Below, in pieces: positions 8,622 to 17,546 of a DNA stretch of 64,000 nucleotides. Within the stretch, counting starts at the first letter, position 1. Each line of letters starts with the position of its first letter. The DNA comes from Paenibacillus tundrae (GTDB lineage: Bacteria; Bacillota; Bacilli; Paenibacillales; Paenibacillaceae): NCBI RefSeq assembly GCF_030812775.1, contig NZ_JAUSTI010000009.1, positions 124,001 to 188,000 of the forward strand. Direction: 5' to 3'. The translations under genes and the position numbers were made by a program. The notes under the pieces are model-generated. The model was not told the origin of the DNA. It searched no databases and was given only the letters and a program-made list of their open reading frames with translations.

Positions 8622-9002
8622 TTATTTGCGTTCCATAACGGCAAAGTAATTGTCTTCATCATCGGCAAAGTTAAATACTCTGCCAAAAGGCAAATCCACC
8701 AATTCGCCAACGGTAATCTCTTTATCTTTGAAATCCTGATAGAGCTGATCGATGTTAGGGGTGAATAACATAAGAGAAGGTGTGCCTAGATTAACGCCAG
8801 GCGACATTTTGGCAACGACCTGCTTGTCTTGAAGAACAAGGCTCGTTTCAGCATCCGGGGTTGCCGCAATCTCATACCATTTCATTTCCGGGCTGAGACT
8901 CTCTTCTGCGATGACATGGAAACCTGCCTTTTCTGTCCAAAACTGTAGAGCCTGTTCTTGGTTGTTGACGTACAGCATGATTTGACCGACTTGGTTAATC
9001 AT
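8622..9002 (-). CDS. VOC family (glyoxalase/bleomycin resistance-like) protein
   Basis: 126-residue single vicinal-oxygen-chelate domain. It begins INQVGQIMLYVNNQEQALQFW, a typical first beta strand and helix, and ends with VFNFADDEDNYFAVME, where the Glu is the usual metal ligand position. Substrate unknown; such small proteins act as lyases, dioxygenases or drug-binding proteins. ATG start follows AGGGAGTG. It is monocistronic, with a clear terminator downstream. Confidence 0.8.
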   Translation of the reverse strand: MINQVGQIMLYVNNQEQALQFWTEKAGFHVIAEESLSPEMKWYEIAATPDAETSLVLQDKQVVAKMSPGVNLGTPSLMLFTPNIDQLYQDFKDKEITVGELVDLPFGRVFNFADDEDNYFAVMERK

Positions 9003-9512
9003 TCAATGGTTCACTCCCTAGTTAAATGATGGCATGGCTCATGAGGAACTTATTTATAAGAACCTCGCTATAGACCGACGATCTGGAGAGCAAAAAACAA
9101 TCTGAGAAAGGGCTAAAATCTCTCCTATTCTTCTATACCATAGCAGGCGGTAGAAGTCATGTTTTTTCATGATGAAAGGCTTCTGATCTGATCTTCCCGA
9201 AAATAATGCTTAAGAACTTGTTTTCGATGTATAACATTTTATTTTTTAGTCTTTTCAAGAAAACAGTAAAATAGTCCTAAATCCCTTTGCGTAGGCATAG
9301 TAAGGAAAAAATCACCTAAATAATATCCAAAAAACCCTGTTATTTCGCCAAAATTAGCTATAAACATTTGCCCCATAGATGACGATAAATTATAGTACAC
9401 ATTCATTGATGAATTCATGATGTATTCTTGTACGTGATAAAGTATAATAAATTTATAGAATATGGGACTTTTGGTGTGTGACCAATAACCCAGTGCGAGG
9501 GGGACATAAACA
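9003..9512. other. 510-bp intergenic region between VOC gene and cheX
   Basis: AT-rich spacer between divergent genes. A TATAAT at 9443-9448 is a possible -10 for cheX, but no good -35 lies 16-18 bp upstream. I see no RNA gene, repeat or convincing ORF; the long minus-strand frame over 9239-9691 runs into cheX antisense and lacks a ribosome binding site. Confidence 0.5.
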
Positions 9513-9971
9513 GTGAAAGCGGAAGTGATTAATCCTTTCCTGGAATCAGCACGCAACGTATTTGAACAGCTCATCCAGGTTTCGCCTTCCACCGGAAGTC
9601 TTGGCGTCAAAAATGTAGAGTACATTGCTGACCATGTCTGGATCGTCATTGGAATGACCGGACAAATGAGCGGAAATATTGTATTTGGCATTCAAGAGTC
9701 GGTTGCTTTGAAAATTGTTTCAGCCATGATGGGCGGTTTTGTAATCACGGAAATGGACGATATGAGTAAAAGTGCAATCTCCGAGCTTGGTAATATGATC
9801 AGTGGTAACGCAAGTACCATTTTGTCTAATCAAGGTGTGGTTGTGGATATTACACCTCCACAAGTCATGAAATCGGAACATTTGACTGCATTTAGTGCAA
9901 CGAAAGCATTGAGCATTCCATTGTTGATGGATGGCATTGGTGAGATGGATATTCAGGTGATGATCTCGTAA
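9513..9971 (+). CDS. cheX: Chemotaxis protein CheX (CheY-P phosphatase family)
   Basis: 152-residue CheC/CheX/FliY-family protein. CheX dephosphorylates CheY-P and resets the chemotaxis signal. The phosphatase signature ExxN appears as ELGN in SAISELGNMISGNAS at about residue 91; only one such helix is present, as expected for CheX rather than two-site CheC. The N-terminus (INPFLESARNVFEQL) and the glycine-rich strand MSGNIVFGI fit. It uses a GTG start after GCGAGGGGG. No other chemotaxis gene is nearby, and the SDR gene follows 56 bp downstream with its own ribosome binding site. Confidence 0.88.
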   Translation: MKAEVINPFLESARNVFEQLIQVSPSTGSLGVKNVEYIADHVWIVIGMTGQMSGNIVFGIQESVALKIVSAMMGGFVITEMDDMSKSAISELGNMISGNASTILSNQGVVVDITPPQVMKSEHLTAFSATKALSIPLLMDGIGEMDIQVMIS

Positions 9972-10027
9972 AATAGAAACATAGGCCTCGAGGGGCAATA
10001 TGTGTTCACTACGGGAGGACATCAGAT

Positions 10028-10801
10028 ATGCTGAAAGATCAGGTTGTATTCATTACTGGCGCGTCGAGTGGGATTGGCGCACTCTGTGCTCAGATGCTGA
10101 TAGAAGAAGGAGCCATTCCTATCTTGGCTGCCCGTTCGCGGGACAAGCTTGAAGAGATTGGTGCTTCGCTGAATGGGCAACATGAACTTCTTACGCTGGA
10201 TGTCACCAACGACGAGCAGGTGCAGGCAGCGATAAGTAACATGTTAGAGAAGTACGGACGAATCGATATATTGTTGAACAATGCGGGATATGGAAAGTTT
10301 GCTGCAATGACGGATATGACCGTGCAGGAATTCGATGAAATGATGGACGTGAACTACATGGGCATTGTTCGTTGCACGAAGGCTGTGTTGCCGCACATGC
10401 TGAAGCGTGGTACAGGACAGATTGTGAATGTAGCCTCCATGGCTGGCAAAATCGGAACGGCAAAGTCAGCTTCCTATACAGCAACCAAACATGCTGTACT
10501 CGGGTTCAGTAATGCTCTGCGTCAGGAGTTACGTAAAACGGGATTAAAGGTGACCACTATTAATCCTGGGCCGATTGATACACCGTTCTTCCATCGTGCA
10601 GATCCATCTGGCAATTATGTCAACAATGTACGCTGGATGATGTTGAAACCTGAGGATGTTGCAAAACATATGGTTCAAGCGATGAAAAAGCGTAAAGAAG
10701 AAGTGAATTTGCCTCGAATGGCATCTGCTGGGATATGGCTGTATCAGTTGTTCCCACGTCTTGCGGATCGCTTGTCACATGGCTTCATGAATCAGAAGTG
10801 A
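10028..10801 (+). CDS. SDR family NAD(P)-dependent oxidoreductase
   Basis: 257-residue classical short-chain dehydrogenase. The cofactor loop is TGASSGIG at about residues 10-17, NNAG follows near residue 89, and the catalytic Ser-Tyr-Lys set is in ASMAGKIGTAKSASYTATKH. Proteins of this type resemble B. subtilis YqjQ; the substrate is unknown. ATG follows GGGAGGACATC. It sits 56 bp after cheX and is ended by a strong terminator, so the two may share a transcript. Confidence 0.88.
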   Translation: MLKDQVVFITGASSGIGALCAQMLIEEGAIPILAARSRDKLEEIGASLNGQHELLTLDVTNDEQVQAAISNMLEKYGRIDILLNNAGYGKFAAMTDMTVQEFDEMMDVNYMGIVRCTKAVLPHMLKRGTGQIVNVASMAGKIGTAKSASYTATKHAVLGFSNALRQELRKTGLKVTTINPGPIDTPFFHRADPSGNYVNNVRWMMLKPEDVAKHMVQAMKKRKEEVNLPRMASAGIWLYQLFPRLADRLSHGFMNQK

Positions 10802-10876
10802 GCGACGGATACGAACCATCAAGTGACAGCGTGTTCAAGTATAATATAGCAATGGACATCACGGTTGAATTACGGG

Positions 10877-10906
10877 AAGCTCCGCCGAGGAGCTTTTCTT
10901 TTTTTT
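10877..10906 (+). terminator. Rho-independent terminator after SDR gene
   Basis: AAGCTCC and GGAGCTT form a 7-bp stem with a GCCGA loop, followed by a T-rich run. Confidence 0.85.
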
Positions 10907-10915
10907 GGTTAAGAT

Positions 10916-10944
10916 TTGGTTCATAGCTGCTTTTCGCATATAAT
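10916..10944 (+). promoter_or_regulatory. Probable sigma-A promoter of the DEAD-box helicase gene
   Basis: TTGGTT and TATAAT are separated by 17 bp, immediately after the SDR terminator and about 70 bp before the helicase start. Confidence 0.5.
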
Positions 10945-11012
10945 GAAAGTTAATGTGATGAGAGGCTTATTCCACGGAAAAATAAAAGAATAAAATTAAA
11001 GGATGGACAACC

Positions 11013-12383
11013 ATGACAAATACATTTGCTTCAATTGGCGTAGCAGAGGATCTTGAGAAAGTACTTGCCGGACATGGCATTAATGAACCTTCTCCTGTGC
11101 AGGCGCAGACCATACCAGTGATCTTGGAAGGGCGAGATGTCGTAGCTAAATCCCAGACGGGAACAGGCAAAACACTTGCTTATTTGTTGCCTCTTCTGCA
11201 AACGATCAAAAGTGATGTAAAGGGCACACAGAAGCTTATTATCGCCCCTACACAAGAATTGGCTATGCAGATTGTACGTGAAGCACAGCGTTATGGAGAA
11301 GAACGTAAAATTGGTGTTCTAGGCTTAATTGGAGGCGCAGCGGTGAAACGTCAGATAGAGAAGCTGCGTGAGCATCCAGCACTTGTTGTGGGAACACCGG
11401 GACGGCTGAAAGAATTGATTACATTAAAAAAGTTGAAAATGCATAACGTCTCCACAATTGTCATTGATGAGGCAGACCAAGTATTCCAGCTTGGTGGTGT
11501 GAGTGACGTTGATTTTGTTCTACGCAGTGCACTCCGCGATCGTCAGCTTATTTTCTTATCGGCAACGATTGATGAGCATACGGCTGGTCTTGCCAAGCGA
11601 GAGATGAAGGAGCCCGTTCATATCGGAATTGAACCAGAGCGTGCAACCGCAGCAGGGCTTGAGCATTTTTATTTTGTCGAGGAAACACGGAACAAAATTG
11701 ATATGCTGCGTCGTCTCGTAAGACAGTACAATCCCGATCGTGCTATTGTCTTCGTGAATGCCACGGAAGATATCGGTGAAGTTGAAGCCAAAATGAATCA
11801 TTTGGGTCTATCTGCAGCCGCGCTATACGGTGATGCTGATAAGGTTACACGGAGCAATGTCTTGTCCGCTTTCCGTAACGGTAAAATCCAATTGTTGATT
11901 GCGAGTGAGGTTGCCGCGAGAGGATTGGATATCGAAGGACTGCCGATGGTTATCAATTATGATCCTGCGTTTGATTCAGAGCACTATGTTCACCGCGCAG
12001 GTCGTACTGGACGTATGGGACGAAGTGGTATTGTGCTGTCCATTGTAGATGAAACACAGATCTTTATTATGCGTAAGTTTGCACGTGAGCTGGGGATCGA
12101 GCTTACAGAGCGTGTGTTGTTCGGTGGTAAAGTGCTAGAAGCAGATCCACGTCCTGACACAAGACCAGAAGGACATTCCTTCAGTCGGAAGCCAGGCTCT
12201 GCAAAAGGTCGCAAACCGGGACAGGCAACACGTAATGGTGGTGCAAAAGCAGTGATATCGAACCAACGTGAGGCTGGTAACGGACCAGCCGGTAATACAG
12301 GAAGAACGGATCGCAACCAGGATCGTAAGAACAAGGGAGCGCCAAAATGGAGCAAGGGGAACACACCGCGTTCCGAAGAATAA
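11013..12383 (+). CDS. DEAD-box ATP-dependent RNA helicase
   Basis: 456-residue helicase for RNA remodelling (ribosome assembly, decay or cold adaptation). The Q motif PSPVQAQTIPV, Walker A AKSQTGTGKT, PTQELA, GTPGR, DEAD, SAT, the second-domain IVFVNATE, ARGLDIEGL and HRAGRTGRMG are all present, giving two RecA domains over about residues 20-370. The last 85 residues are a basic, Gly/Arg/Lys/Asn-rich tail typical of RNA-binding extensions. Overall it resembles YfmL/CshA-type helicases of Firmicutes; I do not assign a symbol. ATG follows AAAGGATGG. ecsA starts 27 bp after its stop. Confidence 0.93.
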   Translation: MTNTFASIGVAEDLEKVLAGHGINEPSPVQAQTIPVILEGRDVVAKSQTGTGKTLAYLLPLLQTIKSDVKGTQKLIIAPTQELAMQIVREAQRYGEERKIGVLGLIGGAAVKRQIEKLREHPALVVGTPGRLKELITLKKLKMHNVSTIVIDEADQVFQLGGVSDVDFVLRSALRDRQLIFLSATIDEHTAGLAKREMKEPVHIGIEPERATAAGLEHFYFVEETRNKIDMLRRLVRQYNPDRAIVFVNATEDIGEVEAKMNHLGLSAAALYGDADKVTRSNVLSAFRNGKIQLLIASEVAARGLDIEGLPMVINYDPAFDSEHYVHRAGRTGRMGRSGIVLSIVDETQIFIMRKFARELGIELTERVLFGGKVLEADPRPDTRPEGHSFSRKPGSAKGRKPGQATRNGGAKAVISNQREAGNGPAGNTGRTDRNQDRKNKGAPKWSKGNTPRSEE

Positions 12384-12410
12384 AACCTGACGAAAGAGGT
12401 GCAGGGATTC

Positions 12411-13163
12411 ATGAGTAATGTTCAATCCCCCGTATTGGAAATCAGCGGGTTAAGTGGAGGATATAGTGCCAAGCGGCCTGTCCTCCACGGCATTGATCTG
12501 AAAGTTGGACGCGGAGAAATGGTCGGACTGATCGGATTAAATGGCGCTGGTAAAAGTACAACGATGAAACATATCTTAGGTTTGATGACTCCACAACAGG
12601 GTGAAGTCCGCGTAATGGGTAAGACAAGGGAAGAGGATGCTCAGATCTACCAATCCGCGATGGCTTTTGTTCCAGAGTCACCTGAATTGTACGACGAGAT
12701 GACGGTCATGGAGCACTTGGAATTCACAGCAAGAGCGTATGGCGTCTCGGAAGCCGATTTCAAGCAACGTACGGAGAAATTGTTAGATTTATTCCGTATG
12801 CGGGAGAAAAGTACCAGCCTATCCACTCACTTGTCCAAAGGAATGCGGCAGAAGGTTATGATTATGTGTGCATTTGTAGCAGGGCCGCCACTCTATATCA
12901 TTGATGAACCTTTCTTGGGGCTCGATCCACTTGGGATTCGTTCATTGCTTGATTTCATGCTGGAGATGAAAGCATCCGGATCATCCATCCTGCTCAGCTC
13001 GCATATTCTCTCGACCATAGAGAACTATTGTGATCGGTTCATTGTTCTGCATCGTGGACAGGTCATCGCTCATGGAACTCTGGAGGAGCTGCGTTCTCAA
13101 TACGGAGAGTCGAATACAACGCTTGAGCATATGTTCTATTCCCTCGTACAAGGCAGGGATTGA
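12411..13163 (+). CDS. ecsA: ABC transporter ATP-binding protein EcsA
   Basis: 250-residue ATPase with Walker A GLNGAGKST, signature LSKGMRQK, Walker B LYIIDEPFLGLD and the switch His in LLSSHIL. It is paired with the downstream EcsB membrane protein as in Bacillus ecsAB, an ABC system needed for normal protein secretion, regulated intramembrane proteolysis and competence; the transported molecule is not firmly known. ATG at 12411 was preferred because GAGGTG lies about 10 nt upstream; an in-frame GTG at 12399 overlaps that site. The ecsA stop overlaps the start region of ecsB. Confidence 0.88.
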   Translation: MSNVQSPVLEISGLSGGYSAKRPVLHGIDLKVGRGEMVGLIGLNGAGKSTTMKHILGLMTPQQGEVRVMGKTREEDAQIYQSAMAFVPESPELYDEMTVMEHLEFTARAYGVSEADFKQRTEKLLDLFRMREKSTSLSTHLSKGMRQKVMIMCAFVAGPPLYIIDEPFLGLDPLGIRSLLDFMLEMKASGSSILLSSHILSTIENYCDRFIVLHRGQVIAHGTLEELRSQYGESNTTLEHMFYSLVQGRD

Positions 13164-13165
13164 GT

Positions 13166-14383
13166 ATGGATCTGAGGCTGTTATGGAAGCAAAGACGCAC
13201 GGGCTTTTGGAATAAAATTCTGCCTTATCTGGGATATGTCATTCAGAGCGGGGTAGCGATGGTATTTCTATTTCTTATCATTGCCTTCTCCGCTTGGTAC
13301 ACCTCATTTGTACAGAACATACCTGCGGGCTTTCCGATTCGCTGGATTACATTGCTTCTGCTTACCCCTTTGGTGTTATATAGCGGATATCGTACATATC
13401 TTCATCCAGCAGATATCGTATTTTTACGTCCCCAGGAACATCGGATGCATGAATATTTGAAGAACAGCTTTGCCCGCGGCATTATCTACAAAACGTTGGG
13501 TATGCTGCTTATCTTCTTTACGCTGTGGCCACTCTATGTAAGGGCAGATCAGGATGCCAAACCTTTCACCTGGTTTCTCTTGCTCTTACTCGTGTGGAAG
13601 GGACTATCAAGCTACGGTGCTTGGCAAGAGCTGCGTATGGTTCAGGTGGGGGCATCCAGGGCATTTCGTTTGCTTCGCTGGGCAACCGCTATTCTTGCTG
13701 TGGCCGCTTGGGTATGGCAGCCACCAGCGCGCAGTATTTGGTTTTTGCTGTTGCTGGCGGCGGTCTACCTAGTAGCTCTGCGCATACCTGTGAAGCATCG
13801 GGTGGCTTGGGAACGTCTGATTCAGGTTGAGCAGGGTCAAGCAGGCCGAGTGATGCGGACGTTGGGGTGGTTCGTAGACGTACCTTCCTCAGGACAAAAG
13901 GTCAGCTCCAGACGCTGGCTTAGCAAATGGGGAAGTGGACTTGCGTGGAGTGCAGGCAAAGCGTACCGCTACCTTATTACGAAGACATTCATTCGCACAG
14001 AAGTATTCTCCATTGTTGTACGTTTAATTGTGCTCGGGATGCTGTTGTCTTGGTGGACGGCAGGTACTTATTTTGGTATCGGTGCATACTTAGTGTTCCT
14101 ATTGCTGGTTGGTGTGCAGTTGGGGGCACTTCGTCGTAGTCACGCTGAATCATTCTGGATTATGATCTATCCGATCTCGGGTGAGAGCCGCCGTTCACAA
14201 GTGCTGGGCTTCATTTCGAATCTGCATGCGTTGTCTGCTCTGCTGATGTGGTTGCCGATGCTGTCGAGTGGGATCGGTGGAATCACGATAGCAGGAGCAG
14301 GGTTGATTTTGGGCGTGCTGGTCATTATGTTAATGCGACGTTCGCAAAGTAAAAAGTGGCTGAAGGAAGAAGAAGAGGAGTAG
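13166..14383 (+). CDS. ecsB: ABC transporter permease EcsB family protein
   Basis: 405-residue polytopic membrane protein, the partner of EcsA. Several hydrophobic segments are visible (VIQSGVAMVFLFLIIAFSAW, WITLLLLTPLVL, TWFLLLLLVW, IWFLLLLAAVYLVAL, then four near the C-terminus), and it ends in an acidic KKWLKEEEEE tail. ATG at 13166 is 2 bp after the ecsA stop with AAGGCAGGG upstream; a TTG at 13160 overlapping the ecsA stop is an alternative. The tight junction implies translational coupling. A terminator follows at 14521-14556. Confidence 0.87.
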   Translation: MDLRLLWKQRRTGFWNKILPYLGYVIQSGVAMVFLFLIIAFSAWYTSFVQNIPAGFPIRWITLLLLTPLVLYSGYRTYLHPADIVFLRPQEHRMHEYLKNSFARGIIYKTLGMLLIFFTLWPLYVRADQDAKPFTWFLLLLLVWKGLSSYGAWQELRMVQVGASRAFRLLRWATAILAVAAWVWQPPARSIWFLLLLAAVYLVALRIPVKHRVAWERLIQVEQGQAGRVMRTLGWFVDVPSSGQKVSSRRWLSKWGSGLAWSAGKAYRYLITKTFIRTEVFSIVVRLIVLGMLLSWWTAGTYFGIGAYLVFLLLVGVQLGALRRSHAESFWIMIYPISGESRRSQVLGFISNLHALSALLMWLPMLSSGIGGITIAGAGLILGVLVIMLMRRSQSKKWLKEEEEE

Positions 14384-14520
14384 AATATTCTCTTATGTAA
14401 TCCTGATGCTGACGAGCAACAATGATGTGTAAAGCTCAATGTATGTAGTTAGAATCGTAGTAGTATGGCCTACGACATGTACGAGGTGACTTGCTTACAT
14501 CGTACGGTTTGTATTAAAGT

Positions 14521-14556
14521 AAGCCTCTTGCGGTAGTTGCCGTAGGGGGCTTTTTT
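14521..14556 (+). terminator. Rho-independent terminator after ecsAB
   Basis: AAGCCTCTTGCGG pairs with CCGTAGGGGGCTT (several G-T pairs) around TAGTTG, followed by TTTTTT. Confidence 0.8.
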
Positions 14557-14593
14557 ATATGCTTACGATACTTATTATGGATACCTACCTACC

Positions 14594-14815
14594 TTATCTT
14601 CTTAAATATTGCGATATCTTAAATGGATATTTATCCAGCACGGTTACGATGAAAAAGCCCGAACAGGTAAGGGGGGCTGACATCCCTACGCAGTGCGGGC
14701 GGCTACAATTACAGATCAACATGGACAATGTCGCATATTGATCGTACATAAACTGTGGTGTGAGAGGTCGGCTACCCACGAATGGATAGCCGCCTACCGA
14801 CGTGTTGTCTGACAT
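14594..14815 (-). CDS. Hypothetical small protein, uncertain
   Basis: A 73-residue frame starting MSDNTSVGGYPFVGSR, with AGGGG about 10 nt before the ATG, on the same strand and 79 bp downstream of the YjcZ-type gene. I recognise no family. A terminator-like hairpin (14652-14700) lies inside the frame, which argues that only the first part, or nothing, is expressed as written. It is kept because of its start context and its position next to a small sporulation-type gene. Confidence 0.22.
   Translation of the reverse strand: MSDNTSVGGYPFVGSRPLTPQFMYDQYATLSMLICNCSRPHCVGMSAPLTCSGFFIVTVLDKYPFKISQYLRR
14652..14700 (-). terminator. Terminator-like hairpin, minus strand
   Basis: On the minus strand GCCCG and CGGGC form the stem base, with GTAGGG/CCCT-type pairing inside, followed directly by TTTTTC. 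It probably ends the YjcZ transcript. Confidence 0.5.
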
Positions 14816-14894
14816 ATCCCTATGCCCCTAACAACACGGACAGATCGTGTGTAAGGTTGAATTCATCGTGCAGAATGAATACAACAGATCAGGA

Positions 14895-15017
14895 CTAGTA
14901 GAGGAACGACTTCGTGATGATGACAAGCAGGATGAACAATACAAGAATCGCACCTGTGTTTGTAAATCCTCCGAATCCGTATCCATAACCGCCTCTTGTT
15001 TCTTCAACTCCAGACAT
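14895..15017 (-). CDS. YjcZ family sporulation-type small membrane protein
   Basis: A 40-residue protein missed by length-limited gene calling. It starts MSGVEETRGGYGYGFGG, a Gly/Tyr-rich head, and ends with one hydrophobic helix, GAILVLFILLVIITKSFLY. This glycine-tyrosine head plus single terminal membrane segment is the hallmark of YjcZ/YhfZ-like Bacilli micropeptides linked with sporulation. ATG at 15017 follows AAAGGGGAA. Upstream on the minus strand lies CATAATATA, which matches the sigma-K -10 pattern CATAnnnTA, but I see no clear -35. The exact role is unknown. Confidence 0.8.
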   Translation of the reverse strand: MSGVEETRGGYGYGFGGFTNTGAILVLFILLVIITKSFLY

Positions 15018-15245
15018 GGTCATTCCCCTTTCAGTTCGTTGTTGGCACGCCCTTGCGTACACCGTATATTATGTGCCTTGGGTGTTGGCTGATTGGGCCT
15101 TTGCCCTGTATTCCTGAGGAAATAACCATTTTGGGCGGTGTATGCTAAGAAGATGACCGATAACATGGAGTAAAAGCGGTAGGGACGGTGGGGGATCTAA
15201 CGGTTTGATCCTGTTATCAATCTTTACACAGATAATATGCCAAAT

Positions 15246-15281
15246 ACCCCTCTAAATGATGAATACATCACCGAGAGGGGT
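15246..15281 (-). terminator. Hairpin between aminotransferase and YjcZ genes
   Basis: ACCCCTCT and AGAGGGGT form a perfect 8-bp stem, with an inner GATG/CATC stem. It lies 70 bp beyond the aminotransferase stop on the minus strand. The T tail is weak (ATTTGG), so termination is probable rather than certain. Confidence 0.5.
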
Positions 15282-15351
15282 GGCTTATAGGGAAGATTAG
15301 GTTCATGATGCACCTAACCTATTTATAGTCACATGACAATAACATCCTAAG

Positions 15352-16650
15352 TCAAGTGGCTTGTAATTCCTGAACTCCACGGTAAATGGTATCGAAGAGA
15401 TCTTCCAAGTTGGATTCTTCAATACAGGAGAACGCAATTCGCAGATCAGTCTCACCCAGCGCAATTGTTCCGACACCATATTGTTGTAACAAATGGGTAC
15501 GAAGTGCCTCAGCACTGACTTCTTTCAGCTTCAGACACATGAAGTAACCGGAGTTGAACGGATAATACTCCCATACATCTCCATACTTGCCGCTATCGAG
15601 AAGAGCCTTCACCTTGTTGGCACGGCCTTTCATAATTTCAAACTTCTCCTGCTTCTGAGCTTCGAACTCTGGTGCTTTCAATGCATCAAGTACAAATGTC
15701 TGAGAAGGGTGCGGCCCACTGGAGATGGTCGCCCGGATAATACCGAGAGTCTTTTGTTCCATGGCATGCAGCACAGCAGCATCTTCGTGGGCATACGTGA
15801 TGAAGCCTACGCGGAAGCCCCATACGAATTCCTCTTTCGTTGCGCCATCGATTTTGATAGTCAGCACACGTGGATGGATGCCTGCGAGTTTGCCAAACAA
15901 GGACTCGTGAATCGAATTTTCAAAGAAAAGTCCGAAGTAAGCATCATCTGTTACAACGACTACATTGACACCTGCTTCAGCTGCTTGATGAATCGTATTC
16001 ACAATCGCATCTGCTTCTTCTGGGCCTGGCGTGTAACCTGTTGGATTGTTCGGGAAGTTGAGTAATACGATTGCTTTGCCCTTGTCTTTCTGAGCAAGCA
16101 ACGCTTCAAGCAACCCTGCACTGTTGAAGTTTAACTGATCATCAAACAGTGGATAATGAACCAACTGAGCATGACGGCGAATTCCGAAAGTCAGCTCATA
16201 ATTTTCCCAGTTTTTATCTGGATATATAACAGCGTCGCCTTCATCTGCAAACAAATCGGCTACAATACTGAGTCCATGAGTTAATGCATTCGTTACAATT
16301 GGGTTGCCAAAAGACTTACCTGCCAATGAAGGGGTCTCTTTCAACATCTTCTCTTTCCAAACACTCCGTAATTCAGGCTTGCCTGCAGGAGGAGCATATG
16401 GATACAGATCCTTTGGTTGGAATGCGGACAGCTTCTCCTGAATAACAGGTAGATGCATAGGCACACCGCCTTCTAGGGCGATACCAATCGTGGCATTATA
16501 GGTTTTGGCCAGACTTGCTGCTTCAGCAGACTGACTCAAGATACCTTCTTTCGGGAAATAAATTTCTTTGCCGAGCTGCGACAGCATCGAGTAGACGTGA
16601 CTGCTGCCTGCCTGAATACTTTCGTTCAACTGTTCAGCCAGTGGATTCAT
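15352..16650 (-). CDS. Aminotransferase class I/II, PLP-dependent
   Basis: 432-residue fold-type I PLP enzyme. Recognisable elements are FPNNPTGYTP, VVVVTDDAYFG with the Asp that pairs with the pyridine nitrogen, the Schiff-base Lys in KIDGATKEEF, the Arg in WGFRVGF, and the C-terminal LRIAFSCIEE carboxylate Arg. The DGATKEE context marks a subgroup different from classical AspC (SxSK). The amino-acid substrate cannot be told from sequence. ATG at 16650 is preferred because GGAAGG sits about 9 nt upstream; the ATG at 16659 abuts that site. It is monocistronic and flanked by hairpins. Confidence 0.85.
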   Translation of the reverse strand: MNPLAEQLNESIQAGSSHVYSMLSQLGKEIYFPKEGILSQSAEAASLAKTYNATIGIALEGGVPMHLPVIQEKLSAFQPKDLYPYAPPAGKPELRSVWKEKMLKETPSLAGKSFGNPIVTNALTHGLSIVADLFADEGDAVIYPDKNWENYELTFGIRRHAQLVHYPLFDDQLNFNSAGLLEALLAQKDKGKAIVLLNFPNNPTGYTPGPEEADAIVNTIHQAAEAGVNVVVVTDDAYFGLFFENSIHESLFGKLAGIHPRVLTIKIDGATKEEFVWGFRVGFITYAHEDAAVLHAMEQKTLGIIRATISSGPHPSQTFVLDALKAPEFEAQKQEKFEIMKGRANKVKALLDSGKYGDVWEYYPFNSGYFMCLKLKEVSAEALRTHLLQQYGVGTIALGETDLRIAFSCIEESNLEDLFDTIYRGVQELQAT

Positions 16651-16783
16651 TCTTTTCATCCTTCCAAGTCTTTGGGATTCAACTGCCTAACATTATAACA
16701 CCTTGACATCCCCCCGTCACGGAAATTACGCATAATGACAGTTATAACACTTCACCGCGTTGTTGTGGATTGAAAATAGAGGT

Positions 16784-17401
16784 TTATTGCTGATGAAAAG
16801 GGCAGTATTTTCGCATCATTTCAGCGGTCTCTATATCCCTTCCTTCGTTCCGGGCTTCCAGTTTATTACTAAGATCCTCGAACTCTTCAGACGAGAGATT
16901 TTGCCCGAATTTGAACTTGGCGGTTAGTCGCTCTGGCGCAATTTGTACAACGGCTACAGCTTTAAGTTGCCCAGTGTAACGTGGATCGGTCGCATCGATC
17001 GGGACATAGCCACCTTGTGGCTGAAGCTTCTCCATAAATCGTTGTAGAACCCTACCTTTTATTTCTAAGTCTTTTACCGGCTCTGCTTGACCAAACGCCA
17101 TGACGCTTTTGAAAAAGGAGGTTGCCGGACAAGCCAGCTCTGGATCAGTAAAATAGGATGGAATGAGCGAAAACTCTTCTGCTACTGTGAAACTAACCGA
17201 AGTATTTTGCTTAATCTGTTTCATTTTCTCTCCAGCAAGGCTGCCATGAAAATAAAAACAGCCGTCCATATAAACAAAATTCAGTGGCGTCACCCGAGGC
17301 TGTCCATCCGGGCTGATCGTTCCCAGAAAACCAAAGGAGCACTGGTCTAGAAAGGTAATGATCTCTTGTTCTTCTTCTAATGTAAATTCTTTTCGTCTCA
17401 T
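16784..17401 (-). CDS. Pyridoxamine 5'-phosphate oxidase-like flavoprotein
   Basis: 205-residue split-barrel FMN-binding protein. FLGTISPDGQPRVTPLNFVYMDG and CFYFHGSLAGEKMKQI are the strand pair and FMN-phosphate loop typical of PNPOx-like and NimA-related proteins; FTVAEEFSLIPSYF and the C-terminal TAKFKFGQNLS also fit. It is shorter than bona fide PdxH partners and is probably not the vitamin B6 enzyme itself. ATG follows CAGGGGGAAC. It is divergent from the MocR-type gene 145 bp away, the common arrangement of a MocR regulator with its target. Confidence 0.8.
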   Translation of the reverse strand: MRRKEFTLEEEQEIITFLDQCSFGFLGTISPDGQPRVTPLNFVYMDGCFYFHGSLAGEKMKQIKQNTSVSFTVAEEFSLIPSYFTDPELACPATSFFKSVMAFGQAEPVKDLEIKGRVLQRFMEKLQPQGGYVPIDATDPRYTGQLKAVAVVQIAPERLTAKFKFGQNLSSEEFEDLSNKLEARNEGRDIETAEMMRKYCPFHQQ

Positions 17402-17546
17402 CGTTGTTCCCCCTGAATTGGTTTTTTAATCGAAAAGGTTGCTTTATCCTAACAATAGAGCGTACATTGACATATAAATAGAGCCAATTTATATTCAAAT
17501 TTATAGTCCAATTTAGTAAGGTTGAGAGATACAAAGGAGACGAATA

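Noticed and set aside
9239..9691. 150-codon minus-strand frame before cheX
   Set aside because: Its start half is antisense to cheX and it has no ribosome binding site or known domain.
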